From positions 62,001 to 126,000 of the forward strand of contig VGCZ01000002.1 of NCBI GenBank assembly GCA_016869975.1: 64,000 nucleotides of DNA, written 5' to 3'. The translations under genes were made by a program, and so were the position numbers. Positions 1 through 9,005 of this stretch are shown here, piece by piece (within the stretch, counting starts at the first letter, position 1; every line of letters starts with the position of its first letter). The notes under the pieces were generated by a model. The model was not told where the DNA came from and did no database searches. It saw only the letters and a program-made list of their open reading frames with translations. This stretch comes from Alphaproteobacteria bacterium. Lineage in GTDB: Bacteria > Pseudomonadota > Alphaproteobacteria > Reyranellales > Reyranellaceae.

Positions 1-795
1 GAGCAGGCCGCCAAGGCGGGAACCGCGAAGCCCGCGCCGAAAGCGGCACCGGCGCCCGCCGCCACCAAGGAACCGTCGGCACCGCAATTCGTCGTACCGG
101 GCGAGGCGACGACCAGGATCCCGCACACCTCGATCCGCAAGGTCATCGCGCGCCGCATGACCGAGTCCAAGCAGACGGTGCCGCATTTCTACCTGACGGT
201 GGATTACGAGATCGACGCGCTCCTGGAAGCGCGCAAGGCGATCAACGCGCTGGCCGAGAAGAGCAAAGGCAGCAAGGTCTCGGTCAACGATATGGTGATC
301 AAGGCCTGCGCCATGGCGCTGCGCGATCACCCCGACGTCAACGCCTCGTGGAGCGAGGAGGCGATGATCCAGTACAACACGGTCGACATCGCCGTGGCGG
401 TGGCGACCGATCGCGGCCTGGTGACGCCGATCGTGCGCAACGCCGACCTCAAGGGCCTGGGCCGCATCGCCACCGACATGAAGGACCTCGCCGCGCGCGC
501 CCGCGAGGGCAAGCTGAAGCTCGACGAGTTCCAGGGCGGCGGCTTCACCATCTCCAATCTCGGCATGTACGGCATCAAGGACTTCCTCGCCATCATCAAC
601 CCGCCGCAGGCTGCCATCCTCGCGGTCGGCGCCGGCGAGGAGCGCGTCGTGGTGCGTAACGGCCAGATGGTGATCCGCAACGTCATGAGCTGCTCGCTCT
701 CGGTCGATCACCGCGTCGTCGACGGCGCGCTCGGCGCCACCTTCCTGCAAACGCTGCGCTCGTACATCGAGCAGCCAGCGACGATGTTGCTGTAG
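1..795 (+). CDS. pdhC: pyruvate dehydrogenase E2 (dihydrolipoamide acetyltransferase), 3' part
   Basis: The frame is open from base 1, so the gene begins upstream of the window; the lipoyl domain is not seen. Visible are an Ala/Pro/Lys-rich linker (bases 1-85), a peripheral-subunit-binding/linker remainder, then the catalytic acetyltransferase core. The core carries the family signature SVDHRVVDGA, with the catalytic His codon at 709-711. E2 transfers the acetyl group from E1 to CoA and forms the core of the cytoplasmic complex. It is followed 9 bp later by lpdA (E3) and then by lipA, which makes the lipoyl cofactor, so the context fits PDH better than the 2-oxoglutarate complex. The ATG at 157 is internal, not the start. 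Confidence 0.93.
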   Translation, partial: EQAAKAGTAKPAPKAAPAPAATKEPSAPQFVVPGEATTRIPHTSIRKVIARRMTESKQTVPHFYLTVDYEIDALLEARKAINALAEKSKGSKVSVNDMVIKACAMALRDHPDVNASWSEEAMIQYNTVDIAVAVATDRGLVTPIVRNADLKGLGRIATDMKDLAARAREGKLKLDEFQGGGFTISNLGMYGIKDFLAIINPPQAAILAVGAGEERVVVRNGQMVIRNVMSCSLSVDHRVVDGALGATFLQTLRSYIEQPATMLL

Positions 796-804
796 GGGGT
801 CGCG

Positions 805-2217
805 ATGGCCGACACCAGCTTCGACCTTATCGTCGTCGGCAGCGGACCGGGCGGCTACGTCACCGCGATCCGCGCGTCGCAGCTCGGCATGAAGACGGCG
901 ATTGTCGAGCGCGAGTTGCTGGGCGGCATCTGCCTGAACTGGGGCTGCATCCCGACCAAGGCGCTGCTGCGCTCGGCCGAGGTCTATCACCTGATGAAGC
1001 ATGCCGACGCCTATGGGCTGTCGGCGAGCGGCGTGGCGTTCGACGCCAGGAAGGTCGTCGAGCGCAGCCGCAAGGTCGCGGGTCAGCTCAACGGCGGCGT
1101 GACCTTTCTGATGAAGAAGCACAAGATCGCGGTCTTCATGGGCAACGCCAAGCTCGACGGCGTCGCCGGCGGTCTGCGCAAGGTCGCGGTCGCCGGCAAG
1201 GACGGCAAGAGCACCGCGCTGACGGCCAAGAATGTGATCCTCGCCACCGGCGCGCGGGCACGCGAGCTGCCGGGCATGGAGGCCGACGGCAAGCTGATCT
1301 GGACCTATCGCGAGGCGATGGTGCCGCTTGCGATGCCGAAATCGCTGCTGGTGATCGGCTCGGGCGCGATCGGCATCGAGTTCGCCAGCTTCTATCGCAC
1401 CTTCGGCGCCGAGGTGACCGTGGTCGAGGTGATGGACCGCGTGTTGCCCGTGGAGGACGCGGACATCTCCGCCTTCGCCCGCAAGGCGTTCGAGAAGCAG
1501 GGCATGAAGATCATGACCAGCGCCACGGTGAAGGCATTGACGAAGGGCGCCAATTCCGTGACCGCTACGGTCGAGATCGGCGGCAAGACGCAGGACATCA
1601 CCGTCGAGCGCGTGATCTCCGCCGTGGGCATCGTCGGCAATGTCGAGAACCTCGGGCTGGAAGGCACCAAGGTGAAGGTCGACCGCACGCATGTCGTGGT
1701 CGATGGCTGGGGTGCCACGGGCGAGCCCAATGTCTACGCCATTGGCGATCTCACCGGCCCGCCCTGGCTGGCGCACAAGGCGAGCCACGAGGGCGTCACT
1801 TGCGTCGAGAAGATCGCCGGCGTCAAAGGCGTGCATCCCTTCGAGACCAAGAACATCCCGGGTTGCACCTACTGCCATCCGCAGGTCGCCAGCGTCGGCC
1901 TGACCGAGGCGGCGGCCAAGGCGGCCGGGCACCAGGTCAAGGTCGGCCGCTTCCCGTTCATCGGCAACGGCAAGGCGATCGCGCTGGGCGAGGCCGAGGG
2001 GCTGGTCAAGACCGTCTTCGACGCCAAGACCGGCGAACTCCTGGGCGCACACATGGTGGGCGCCGAGGTCACCGAGCTGATCCAGGGCTACACCATCGCG
2101 CGCACGCTTGAGACCACCGAGGCCGAGCTGATGCACACGGTTTTCCCGCATCCCACGCTCTCGGAAATGATGCACGAGTCGGTGCTCGACGCCTACGGTC
2201 GCGTGCTGCACATCTGA
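805..2217 (+). CDS. lpdA: dihydrolipoyl dehydrogenase (E3)
   Basis: 470 residues, the usual length for the family. FAD-binding GSGPGG lies at residues 12-17, the redox-active disulphide is in GGICLNWGCIPTK (C43 and C48), an NAD-binding GSGAIGIE motif follows, and the C-terminal HPTLSE carries the active-site His-Glu pair near residue 449. The enzyme reoxidises dihydrolipoamide of the E2 subunit using NAD+. It sits 9 bp after the E2 gene in the same operon. The start ATG is the first in frame after the E2 stop. The assignment as the PDH-linked E3 rests on the neighbouring E2 gene. Confidence 0.96.
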   Translation: MADTSFDLIVVGSGPGGYVTAIRASQLGMKTAIVERELLGGICLNWGCIPTKALLRSAEVYHLMKHADAYGLSASGVAFDARKVVERSRKVAGQLNGGVTFLMKKHKIAVFMGNAKLDGVAGGLRKVAVAGKDGKSTALTAKNVILATGARARELPGMEADGKLIWTYREAMVPLAMPKSLLVIGSGAIGIEFASFYRTFGAEVTVVEVMDRVLPVEDADISAFARKAFEKQGMKIMTSATVKALTKGANSVTATVEIGGKTQDITVERVISAVGIVGNVENLGLEGTKVKVDRTHVVVDGWGATGEPNVYAIGDLTGPPWLAHKASHEGVTCVEKIAGVKGVHPFETKNIPGCTYCHPQVASVGLTEAAAKAAGHQVKVGRFPFIGNGKAIALGEAEGLVKTVFDAKTGELLGAHMVGAEVTELIQGYTIARTLETTEAELMHTVFPHPTLSEMMHESVLDAYGRVLHI

Positions 2218-2221
2218 GGCC

Positions 2222-2710
2222 ATGCGCAGCGAGCGGGAGATTCTCGAATTCATCCGCCAGGCGTTGCGGGAGAAGGAAGAGGCGCGTCTCGCCGAGGAAA
2301 TCCGCCTGCGCGAGGAGATCGAGCAAAAGAAGGTCTTCCACCAGGCCGCGCACGCGGTGCTCCGGCACGTCGTCCTGCCGGGCATGGTGCGTCTCCACAA
2401 CCTCAGCACCCAGGCCGGGCTGCGTACGGCGATCGGCGACACTGGCGATTTCTATCTGCCCGAGCAGACCGACTCGACGCTGGTGGCGAAGTACGCCATG
2501 CCGCTGCCGAAGGCGGCATCCGACTTGCCACTCTGTGTTTCGTTCAAGGCTGTGTTCCCCGTCGGCTTCGCGGTCTACTACACCGATATCGACAAGTCGC
2601 AGGCCGACGCCAAGGGCGTCGTCGAGGAAGTGCCGCTCGAGGATGTCACCCCAGAGTTGGTCGAGGACCGCCTGCTGCGCGTGCTGCGCAACCACCTGCA
2701 TGAGATGTGA
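2222..2710 (+). CDS. hypothetical protein, possible N-terminal coiled coil
   Basis: 162 residues, starting 4 bp after the lpdA stop and so probably translated from the same mRNA. The first ~40 residues are dense in Glu/Arg/Lys with Leu/Ile spacing (EILEFIRQALREKEEARLAE), which looks like an amphipathic helix or coiled coil. The rest is a compact alpha/beta-looking domain with no signal peptide or membrane segment. I do not recognise the family. Its position between lpdA and lipA suggests a link to lipoate-dependent dehydrogenases, but that is inference from location alone. Confidence 0.72.
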   Translation: MRSEREILEFIRQALREKEEARLAEEIRLREEIEQKKVFHQAAHAVLRHVVLPGMVRLHNLSTQAGLRTAIGDTGDFYLPEQTDSTLVAKYAMPLPKAASDLPLCVSFKAVFPVGFAVYYTDIDKSQADAKGVVEEVPLEDVTPELVEDRLLRVLRNHLHEM

Positions 2711-2717
2711 CCCACGC

Positions 2718-2795
2718 GTCATGCCGAGCGAAGCGAGGGATCTCCTCGACACGATTCCATGCTCGCGGGAGACTTCTCGCCGCGCTCTGAATGAC
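2718..2795. repeat. dispersed palindromic repeat, copy 1 (degenerate)
   Basis: The left arm starts GTCATGCCGAGCGAAGCGAG and the right arm ends CGCGCTCTGAATGAC, so the element is an imperfect inverted repeat. It belongs to the same family as the perfect copy at 21291-21353. It lies between the hypothetical gene and lipA. Confidence 0.7.
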
Positions 2796-2847
2796 GCGGT
2801 GCTTGGCCGCCTTGACGCCGCCGTCGCAAGGGATCACCTCTAGCGCC

Positions 2848-3798
2848 ATGGACCCTACACACGACAGGCGCGCCGAGCGTCATCCCGAGAAGGCGCACCG
2901 GCCGGACAATCCAGTCGCGCGCAAGCCGGCGTGGATCCGCGTCAAGGCGCCCAACTCACCGGAGTACGCCGAGACGCGCCGGCTGATGCGCGAATACGGG
3001 CTGAGCACGGTCTGCGAGGAGGCGGCCTGCCCAAATATCGGGGAGTGCTGGAAGCAGAAGCACGCCACCTTCATGATCATGGGCGACACCTGCACGCGGG
3101 CCTGCGCCTTCTGCAATGTGCGCACCGGCATGCCCGGCACGCTCAACCCGCACGAGCCGGCCAATGTCGCGGAGGCCGTCGGCAAGCTCGGGCTGAGCCA
3201 TGTTGTCATCACCTCGGTCGATCGCGACGACCTGCCTGACGGCGGCGCGGGGCACTTCGTCGAGGTGATCGAGGCGATCCGCCGCGCCTCACCCGAGACG
3301 ACGATCGAGATCCTGACGCCGGACTTCCTGCGCAAGCGCGGGGCGATCGAGCGCGTGGTCGCGGCCAGGCCCGACGTCTTCAACCACAACCTCGAGACGG
3401 TGCCACGGCTCTACCCGACGATCCGTCCGGGCGCGCGCTACTTCGCCTCGCTGCAGCTGCTGGCCAAGGTCAAGGAAACCGACCCGGCGCGCTTCACCAA
3501 GTCCGGCCTGATGGTCGGGCTGGGCGAGACCAGGGGCGAGATCCTGCAGGTGATGGACGACCTGCGCGCCGCCGATGTCGATTTCCTGACCATCGGCCAG
3601 TACCTGCAGCCGACGCCCAAGCACGCCACCGTCGAGCATTTCTGGACGCCCGACGAGTTCGCCCAGCTCGCCAGCGCCGCCCGGGGCAGGGGATTCCTGA
3701 TGGTCTCGGCCTCGCCGCTGACGCGCTCCAGCTACCACGCCGGCGACGACTTCCAACGCCTGCGCGCGGCGCGCGAGGCCAGGCTGGCCTCAGGCTGA
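2848..3798 (+). CDS. lipA: lipoyl synthase
   Basis: Radical-SAM enzyme that inserts two sulphur atoms into protein-bound octanoyl groups to make lipoate. The two iron-sulphur clusters are visible: the auxiliary cluster [12 protein letters not shown] (C56, C61, C67) and the SAM cluster CTRACAFC (C82, C86, C89). The C-terminal RSSYHAGD contains the conserved serine region. The frame stays open upstream to 2791, but homology begins after the ATG at 2848; the upstream extension is encoded by the palindromic repeat, so 2848 is the better start (316 residues). It acts on the E2 subunit encoded just upstream. Confidence 0.95.
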   Translation: MDPTHDRRAERHPEKAHRPDNPVARKPAWIRVKAPNSPEYAETRRLMREYGLSTVCEEAACPNIGECWKQKHATFMIMGDTCTRACAFCNVRTGMPGTLNPHEPANVAEAVGKLGLSHVVITSVDRDDLPDGGAGHFVEVIEAIRRASPETTIEILTPDFLRKRGAIERVVAARPDVFNHNLETVPRLYPTIRPGARYFASLQLLAKVKETDPARFTKSGLMVGLGETRGEILQVMDDLRAADVDFLTIGQYLQPTPKHATVEHFWTPDEFAQLASAARGRGFLMVSASPLTRSSYHAGDDFQRLRAAREARLASG

Positions 3799-3804
3799 GC
3801 GCGC

Positions 3805-4269
3805 ATGCCGGTTCATCGCGAACGGCGGGTGTTGCCCTACACGCCGCGCCAGCTCTTCGACCTCGTGGCAGACATCGAGGCCTATCCGCAGTTCCTGCCG
3901 TGGTGCATCGGCGCGCGCATCCGCAAGCGCGAGGGCGCGCAGATCGTCGCCGACCTGGTCATCGGCTTCCGCCTGTTCCGCGAGCGCTTCACCTCGAAGG
4001 TCACGCTGCAGCCGGACGATCCAGGCGGGCCACGCATCGACACGGTCTACGCCGATGGTCCGTTCAAACGGCTGGAGAACCACTGGATCTTCCACTCGCA
4101 TCCGGAAGGCTGCGACGTCGAGTTCTTCGTCGACTTCGAGTTCAAGTCACTGCTGCTGCAGGCGACCGTCGAGATCCTGTTCCACGAGGCCGTGCGCCGC
4201 ATGGTCGCCGCCTTCGAAGGCCGCGCCGCCAAGCTCTACGGCGCGGTACCCCGGGCGCGGCCGGCCTAA
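3805..4269 (+). CDS. Coq10/RatA-type START-domain protein
   Basis: 154 residues, starting 6 bp after lipA. The N-terminal pattern (VLPYTPRQLFDLVADIEAYP followed by FLPWC) and the C-terminal helix ending in a FEGRAAKLYG-like tail are typical of the polyketide-cyclase/START proteins annotated as Coq10 (ubiquinone-binding) in mitochondria or RatA in bacteria. The domain forms a hydrophobic pocket; a role in ubiquinone handling is the family expectation. No signal peptide, so it is probably cytoplasmic or membrane-peripheral. Co-occurrence downstream of lipA is common in alphaproteobacteria. The toxin label RatA should not be taken literally here. Confidence 0.88.
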   Translation: MPVHRERRVLPYTPRQLFDLVADIEAYPQFLPWCIGARIRKREGAQIVADLVIGFRLFRERFTSKVTLQPDDPGGPRIDTVYADGPFKRLENHWIFHSHPEGCDVEFFVDFEFKSLLLQATVEILFHEAVRRMVAAFEGRAAKLYGAVPRARPA

Positions 4270-4301
4270 GGCTTCGCAGTCGGGCGCGCTACACCACCAC
4301 T

Positions 4302-4330
4302 GTCATCCCGAGCGTAGAGAGGGATCCAGG
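4302..4330. repeat. dispersed palindromic repeat, copy 2 (one arm)
   Basis: GTCATCCCGAGCGTAGAGAG followed by GGATCCAGG matches the left arm of the family at 21291-21353 with a few changes. The opposite arm is not clearly preserved. It sits between the convergent START-domain gene and the ABC binding-protein gene, in a 129-bp gap that otherwise holds nothing I can name. Confidence 0.55.
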
Positions 4331-4398
4331 GTGGCCGCATAGATCCCCCTGAGTTCACGCTGGAACGGCCATCGATCAGATGATCGACCTCCGACCGT

Positions 4399-5412
4399 TC
4401 AGTTGCCGGCCGCGGCGACCAGTGCGGCCCAGCGCTCGAGGAACGGCTTGCGCTGTGCGGCGGCCTCGTCCTCGTCGATTGCGAACACCTTGATCTTCGC
4501 CAACTCCGGCAGGTCGGCGTGCTTGCCGACCTCGATGTCGGTGCGCGCCGGGCGGCGGAAGGCATTTTCGAGCAACGCGATCTGCGCTTCTTTCGAGGCC
4601 AGCAGGTCGCAGACCTGCCGCGCCGCCGCGCCGGCCGGCGCGCCCTTGATCAGCGCGAAGAACTCCGGCGTCGTGAAGGTGCCGTCCGCCGCGTAGACCA
4701 GCTTGATCTCCTTCTGGCCGCCGGCGACGTAGGTATAGGCGTTCGATTCGAAGGTCAGGCCCAACGGGTACTCGCCCTGGGCGACGCTGCGCAGCACGGT
4801 CGGCGCCGACGCGGTCACCTTGACGTTGTTGGCGAGCGCCTTGAGCCCGGCCGCGCCCAGCATCTTCTCGACGCCCCACAGGATCGTGTACGCGGTCGAG
4901 GAGTTGGCGGGATCGGCGATGGTCACCTTGCCCTTGAACTTCGGGTCGAGCAGATCGGCATAGCTCTTGGGCGCGGGCAGGCCGCGCAGCTGGGCGCTGT
5001 TCATCATGATGACTGCGACGTGGATGTTCGCCGCCGTCCACTGATCCTTCGGGTGGCGCAGGCTTTCGACGAAGGCGGCGGAATCCTTGACCTTGTAGGG
5101 CTCGAACAACTGGCTGAAAGCGCCCATCGTGTTGGCGCTCGACGACCAGAAGACATCGCCCTGCGGCTTGGCCGCCTCGGCCTCGATCCGGCGCAGCAGC
5201 TGGCCGCTGCCGCCGGTGACCGTGCTGATCTTGAGCTTCGGCAACTGGGCGCGCGCCACGTCCATCACCGCCTCGACGGCCTGGGCGGAGTTCGAGGTGT
5301 AGATGATCGCCTGGGCCGCGGCCTGGGCAGCGGCCGTGCGCGCCAGCGTCGGCAGGAGGCCGCCGGCGGCGAGCCCGGCCAGAGCGGCGCGGCGTGTAAG
5401 CGTCGGGATCAT
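4399..5412 (-). CDS. ABC transporter periplasmic substrate-binding protein (iron(III)/extracellular family 1 type)
   Basis: 337 residues from the ATG at 5412, which has a strong GAGGAGG ribosome site; an upstream in-frame start is less likely. The N-terminus has an Arg-Arg pair (LTRRAALAGLAAGG) and a hydrophobic core ending AAAQA, an export signal of Tat or Sec type. The mature part is a type II binding protein of the Fe3+/aminoethylphosphonate/polyamine class. I do not see the adjacent tyrosine pair that binds iron in FbpA-type proteins, so iron is not a safe prediction. It is the last gene of the minus-strand operon, after the permease and ATPase. Confidence 0.86.
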   Translation of the reverse strand: MIPTLTRRAALAGLAAGGLLPTLARTAAAQAAAQAIIYTSNSAQAVEAVMDVARAQLPKLKISTVTGGSGQLLRRIEAEAAKPQGDVFWSSSANTMGAFSQLFEPYKVKDSAAFVESLRHPKDQWTAANIHVAVIMMNSAQLRGLPAPKSYADLLDPKFKGKVTIADPANSSTAYTILWGVEKMLGAAGLKALANNVKVTASAPTVLRSVAQGEYPLGLTFESNAYTYVAGGQKEIKLVYAADGTFTTPEFFALIKGAPAGAAARQVCDLLASKEAQIALLENAFRRPARTDIEVGKHADLPELAKIKVFAIDEDEAAAQRKPFLERWAALVAAAGN

Positions 5413-5466
5413 GGCAGGTCCTCCTCGAATTTCATGTGGTAGCGCCCGTTGGTACACATGCGTCGC

Positions 5467-7113
5467 TTACGACCGCGACGAGAAAAGATCGACCCTGAAC
5501 AGCTTGGTCGCGACGACGATTGGCACCACGATGACCGCGATCAGGATCAGGCCGTAGGCCGAGGCCTGCGCCATCAGGTTGCTGTCGATCAGCTTGAAGA
5601 TCTGGATCGGCATGGTCTCTCTGCCGCCCGAGTAAACGATGATCGACGCCGATAGTTCGGCGACGGTGGTTGTCCAGGTCAGCACCGCCGCCGCCGCCAG
5701 GGCCGGCACCATCAGGGGCAGCACGACCCTGAGGAAGGTTCGGCCCGGCGGCACGCCGAGGCTGACCGAGGCTTCCTCGATCGAGCGGGGGATATTGTAG
5801 AGCGTAGAGGAGGCGTTGCGCAGGCCGAACGGCAAGCGCCGGATGATGTAGGCGAGCACGATGATCGCCGCGGTCCCGGTCAGCGGCAACCAGCCCCCGT
5901 TGAAGGCGTGAATCAGGCCGATACCGAGAGCGGTGCCCGACAGGGCGAGCGGAATCGCCGTCAGGTAGTCGAGCGTCATGGTCAACGCGTTGTTGCGCTT
6001 GACGATGAGGTAGCCGAGCAGGGCCGAGAGCACGATGGCGATCGCCGTCGCCGCCGCGGCGTAGGTCAGCGTGTTGACCATGGGTCCCGGCGCATTGATC
6101 AACACGCGCTCGAGATTGGCCGTGGTCCATTCGCCCCAGCGCATCACCGGCCCGCGCGCCCGGGTGAAGGCACCGGCGATCACGGCCATCAGCGGCATGA
6201 GCGAGATCAGCACAACCGCGCCGCCGACGAGCGCGAACAGCCCGGCCGCGAGCCCGGACAGGCGTGCGGGTCGCGCGACGCGACCCTGAGTCACCTCGAA
6301 GCGACCACGCGACACGATCCAGCGCTGCGCGAACAACACGATCATCACCAGAGCGGTCGACACACTGGCCAGCGTGCTCTGCAGCACCGGGTTGGCGCTC
6401 GTCTCAGAGACTGCGGCCTGGTAGGTCATCACCGATAGCAGCTCGACCCGTCCGCCGAGGATCATGGCGAGCGCGAAATTGCCCACGACCAGGGTGAAGA
6501 TCAGCAGGGCGCTGGCCAGCACCGACGGCAGCACGACGGGCAGCAGCACCTTCCAGCGCGAGCGCACGGGCGAAGTACCGAGACTCTGCGCCGCCTCCTC
6601 GAGCTGGACGTCAAAGCCGCGAATCGCCGCCAGCGTGCCGATATAGGCGTAGGTGTAGTAGATGAAGGTCATCGCGGCGACGAGGCCGAACCAGCCGTAG
6701 AAACTCGGCAGGGTGACGCCGACCTCGAGCAGCCAGCGGCGCAGCAGGCCGTTGTTGCCCAGCAGCATCAGCCAGGTCTGGGCCACGATCACCTCCGGCG
6801 TCACCAGGGTGATGATCGGCAGGATCGAGACGATGCCCTTGCCAGGGAAGTCGTAGCGCGCGCTGAGATAGGCCAGCGGTACGCCGACGGCGAGCGCCGC
6901 GATTGTAACGAGCACGCCCAGCAGGATCGTGTTGCCAATCGCGCGCACGTACTTCGGATCGCCGATCAGGGTCGCCCAGCCCGACCCCTTGCCGCCGTCC
7001 ACGCCGAAGCTGCCGTAGAAGATGTTCGCGACAGGATAGAGCATGAACACCACGAGCAGGGCCAGCAGCGCCAGCGACAGCCACGTCCAGATCGAGCGAA
7101 GATCGACGCTCAT
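5467..7113 (-). CDS. ABC transporter permease, two fused permease domains (FbpB type)
   Basis: 548 residues with about twelve hydrophobic segments arranged in two halves. Each half carries an EAA-type cytoplasmic loop (LEEAAQSLGTSP near residue 195 and IEEASVSLGVPP in the second half) that contacts the ATPase. Duplicated permeases of this length are typical of the iron/thiamine/phosphonate importers in which one protein forms the whole channel. The start overlaps the end of the upstream ATPase gene by 4 bp, so the two are translationally coupled. Confidence 0.9.
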   Translation of the reverse strand: MSVDLRSIWTWLSLALLALLVVFMLYPVANIFYGSFGVDGGKGSGWATLIGDPKYVRAIGNTILLGVLVTIAALAVGVPLAYLSARYDFPGKGIVSILPIITLVTPEVIVAQTWLMLLGNNGLLRRWLLEVGVTLPSFYGWFGLVAAMTFIYYTYAYIGTLAAIRGFDVQLEEAAQSLGTSPVRSRWKVLLPVVLPSVLASALLIFTLVVGNFALAMILGGRVELLSVMTYQAAVSETSANPVLQSTLASVSTALVMIVLFAQRWIVSRGRFEVTQGRVARPARLSGLAAGLFALVGGAVVLISLMPLMAVIAGAFTRARGPVMRWGEWTTANLERVLINAPGPMVNTLTYAAAATAIAIVLSALLGYLIVKRNNALTMTLDYLTAIPLALSGTALGIGLIHAFNGGWLPLTGTAAIIVLAYIIRRLPFGLRNASSTLYNIPRSIEEASVSLGVPPGRTFLRVVLPLMVPALAAAAVLTWTTTVAELSASIIVYSGGRETMPIQIFKLIDSNLMAQASAYGLILIAVIVVPIVVATKLFRVDLFSSRS

Positions 7114-8177
7114 GACGCCAGCACCAACGTCTTGGCGGGGTCGAAGGACAAGGCGACCTCGTCATCGACCGCATAGCTGTCGTGGCCCGTGCCCCAGCAA
7201 TCGACGGCCAGCTTCTGGCCGCCGACGAGCGTCATGACATAACTGGTCTTGGAACCGAGATACTGGCGCTGCCGCACCCGGGCTGTGATCGCGCCCGGCG
7301 CGGCGCCAACGGCAGGCGATACGCCGATATCCTCGGGCCGAGCGACCAACTTGGCGGCGCCGGCTGGCACGGGCTGTGGCGCATGCCCGGCGAGAGGACG
7401 CCCGCCGAGTTCGGCGGTGACGGCGGTGTTCGCCACGGCCGGCGTGGCCAGTGACACATCCACGACATTGGCGGCACCGATGAAGTCGGCGACATAGCCG
7501 GTGCGCGGCGCCCGGTATATCTCGGCGGGCGTGCCGACCTGCTCGAGACGACCCGCGTTCATGACGCCGATGTGATCGGACATGGCCAGCGCCTCGTCCT
7601 GGTCGTGGGTCACGAAGATCGTGGTGATGCGCGCCTCGCGTTGCAGCTCGACGATGGTGGCGCGCACCTGATGGCGCAGCTTGGCGTCGAGATTCGACAG
7701 CGGCTCATCCATCAGCAGGACGTCGGGCTTGATGACCAGCGCGCGGGCCAGCGCGACGCGCTGCCGCTGGCCGCCCGACAGAGCCGCCGGACGCCGAGCA
7801 TCGAGGCCAACAAGGCCGACCCGTTCGAGCGCTTCTCCGACACGTGTCGTGATCGCGCTCTCGACGACCTGCCGGGCGCGCAAGCCGTAGGCCACGTTGT
7901 CGAATACCGTCTTGTCGGGGAACAGCGCGTAGTCCTGAAAGACCATGCCGATGTTGCGCCTGTGGGCCGGCAAGTGGGCCACATCATTGGCCCCGAACAA
8001 CAGCCGGCCGGACTCGACCGGCACGAAGCCGGCAATGGCGCGCAGCAAGGTCGTCTTGCCGCAACCGCTGGGGCCGAGCAGGGTGAACAGCGTGCCGGGC
8101 TCGATGGTGAGCGACAGGCCATCGATGACGCGCTTGCTGTCGTAGCGGATGCCCAGCTCCTCGATGGCGATCTTCAT
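7110..8177 (-). CDS. ABC transporter ATP-binding protein (FbpC/PotA type)
   Basis: 355 residues. Walker A GPSGCGKTT at 35-43, signature LSGGQ at 133-137, Walker B VLLMDEP near 153-159, followed by the switch His in THDQDEA. The ~120-residue C-terminal extension is a TOBE-like regulatory domain, as in polyamine, iron and maltose importers. It energises the permease encoded by the overlapping downstream gene. The substrate cannot be read from the ATPase. Confidence 0.93.
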   Translation of the reverse strand: MKIAIEELGIRYDSKRVIDGLSLTIEPGTLFTLLGPSGCGKTTLLRAIAGFVPVESGRLLFGANDVAHLPAHRRNIGMVFQDYALFPDKTVFDNVAYGLRARQVVESAITTRVGEALERVGLVGLDARRPAALSGGQRQRVALARALVIKPDVLLMDEPLSNLDAKLRHQVRATIVELQREARITTIFVTHDQDEALAMSDHIGVMNAGRLEQVGTPAEIYRAPRTGYVADFIGAANVVDVSLATPAVANTAVTAELGGRPLAGHAPQPVPAGAAKLVARPEDIGVSPAVGAAPGAITARVRQRQYLGSKTSYVMTLVGGQKLAVDCWGTGHDSYAVDDEVALSFDPAKTLVLAS

Positions 8178-8195
8178 GAAGCCTGGCTCCCCATG

Positions 8196-9005
8196 TCAGG
8201 TCGAAAGGGCGGCCTCGATCAGGGCGCGGGCCTCGGCGTGGCGGGCGGCGTCGCCGGCGGCGAGCACGCGCGGGCCGCTGGTCAAGGTGAGGGGACGTCC
8301 CTCCCAATCGGTGATTGCGCCGCCGGCGCCCTCGACGATCGGCACGAAGGGCGCGAAGTCGTAGACCTGGAAGCCGGTGTCGATCGCCAGGTCGGTGCGT
8401 CCCGAGGCGAGAAGACCGTAGGCCATGCAGGCCGTCCCGTAGATCCGCCACGCCGTGGCCGTCCGCAGCGCGTCGAGGGCGGGCCGTTCCCGGTCGGAAA
8501 AGAAGTCGGGATTGCTCGATGTCAGGATCGCGCGCGATAGCGCATCGCAGGCACGTGCACGGCAGGGACCGTCGGTATGACGGGTGGTCCGGCCGCGGGC
8601 GCCAATCCAGCGATCCGGTGTCGCCGCCTGGTCGATCACGCCGATGATCGGCGCGCCGTTGTGGGTGAGCGCGATCAACGTGCCGTAGACCGGCGAGCCG
8701 GCGATGAACGGCGCGGTGCCGTCGATCGGGTCGAGGACCCAGACAAGCTCGGCGTCGATGGCGGTCGGCCCGCCTTCCTCGCCCAGGATGCCGTGCGACG
8801 GGTAACGATCGGCGATCAGGACGCGCAGCCGTGCCTCGATCTCGAGATCGAAGCGGGTGACGAAGCTGCGGTCGGGCTTGGTTTCGGCGTCGGGCCGAAC
8901 CCGCCCGGCCGGCGCTAACATCGCGTGCGCGGTATCGGCCAACTCAACGGCGAAGGCGATCCACTCGTCGAGGACGCGGTCGGAGAGGGCGCTTGGCACG
9001 GTCAT
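8196..9005 (-). CDS. inositol monophosphatase family enzyme, possibly histidinol-phosphatase (HisN) type
   Basis: 269 residues. Metal-binding motifs of the Mg2+-dependent IMPase fold are present: GEEGG, DPIDGTAPF, and a C-terminal DFAPFVPIVEGAGG in place of the usual WD-x-AA motif. The family removes phosphate from small sugar or amino-alcohol phosphates. HisN-type histidinol-phosphatases have this length and the PIV-x-x-AGG ending, but no other histidine gene is nearby. It sits between the epimerase (start abuts that gene's stop) and the ABC ATPase (18-bp gap), so it belongs to the same operon; its substrate is unknown. Confidence 0.85.
   Translation of the reverse strand: MTVPSALSDRVLDEWIAFAVELADTAHAMLAPAGRVRPDAETKPDRSFVTRFDLEIEARLRVLIADRYPSHGILGEEGGPTAIDAELVWVLDPIDGTAPFIAGSPVYGTLIALTHNGAPIIGVIDQAATPDRWIGARGRTTRHTDGPCRARACDALSRAILTSSNPDFFSDRERPALDALRTATAWRIYGTACMAYGLLASGRTDLAIDTGFQVYDFAPFVPIVEGAGGAITDWEGRPLTLTSGPRVLAAGDAARHAEARALIEAALST

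Noticed and set aside
2791-2847. A longer lipA start within the palindromic repeat
   Set aside because: The extra 19 residues are encoded by the repeat element and show no LipA-like character.
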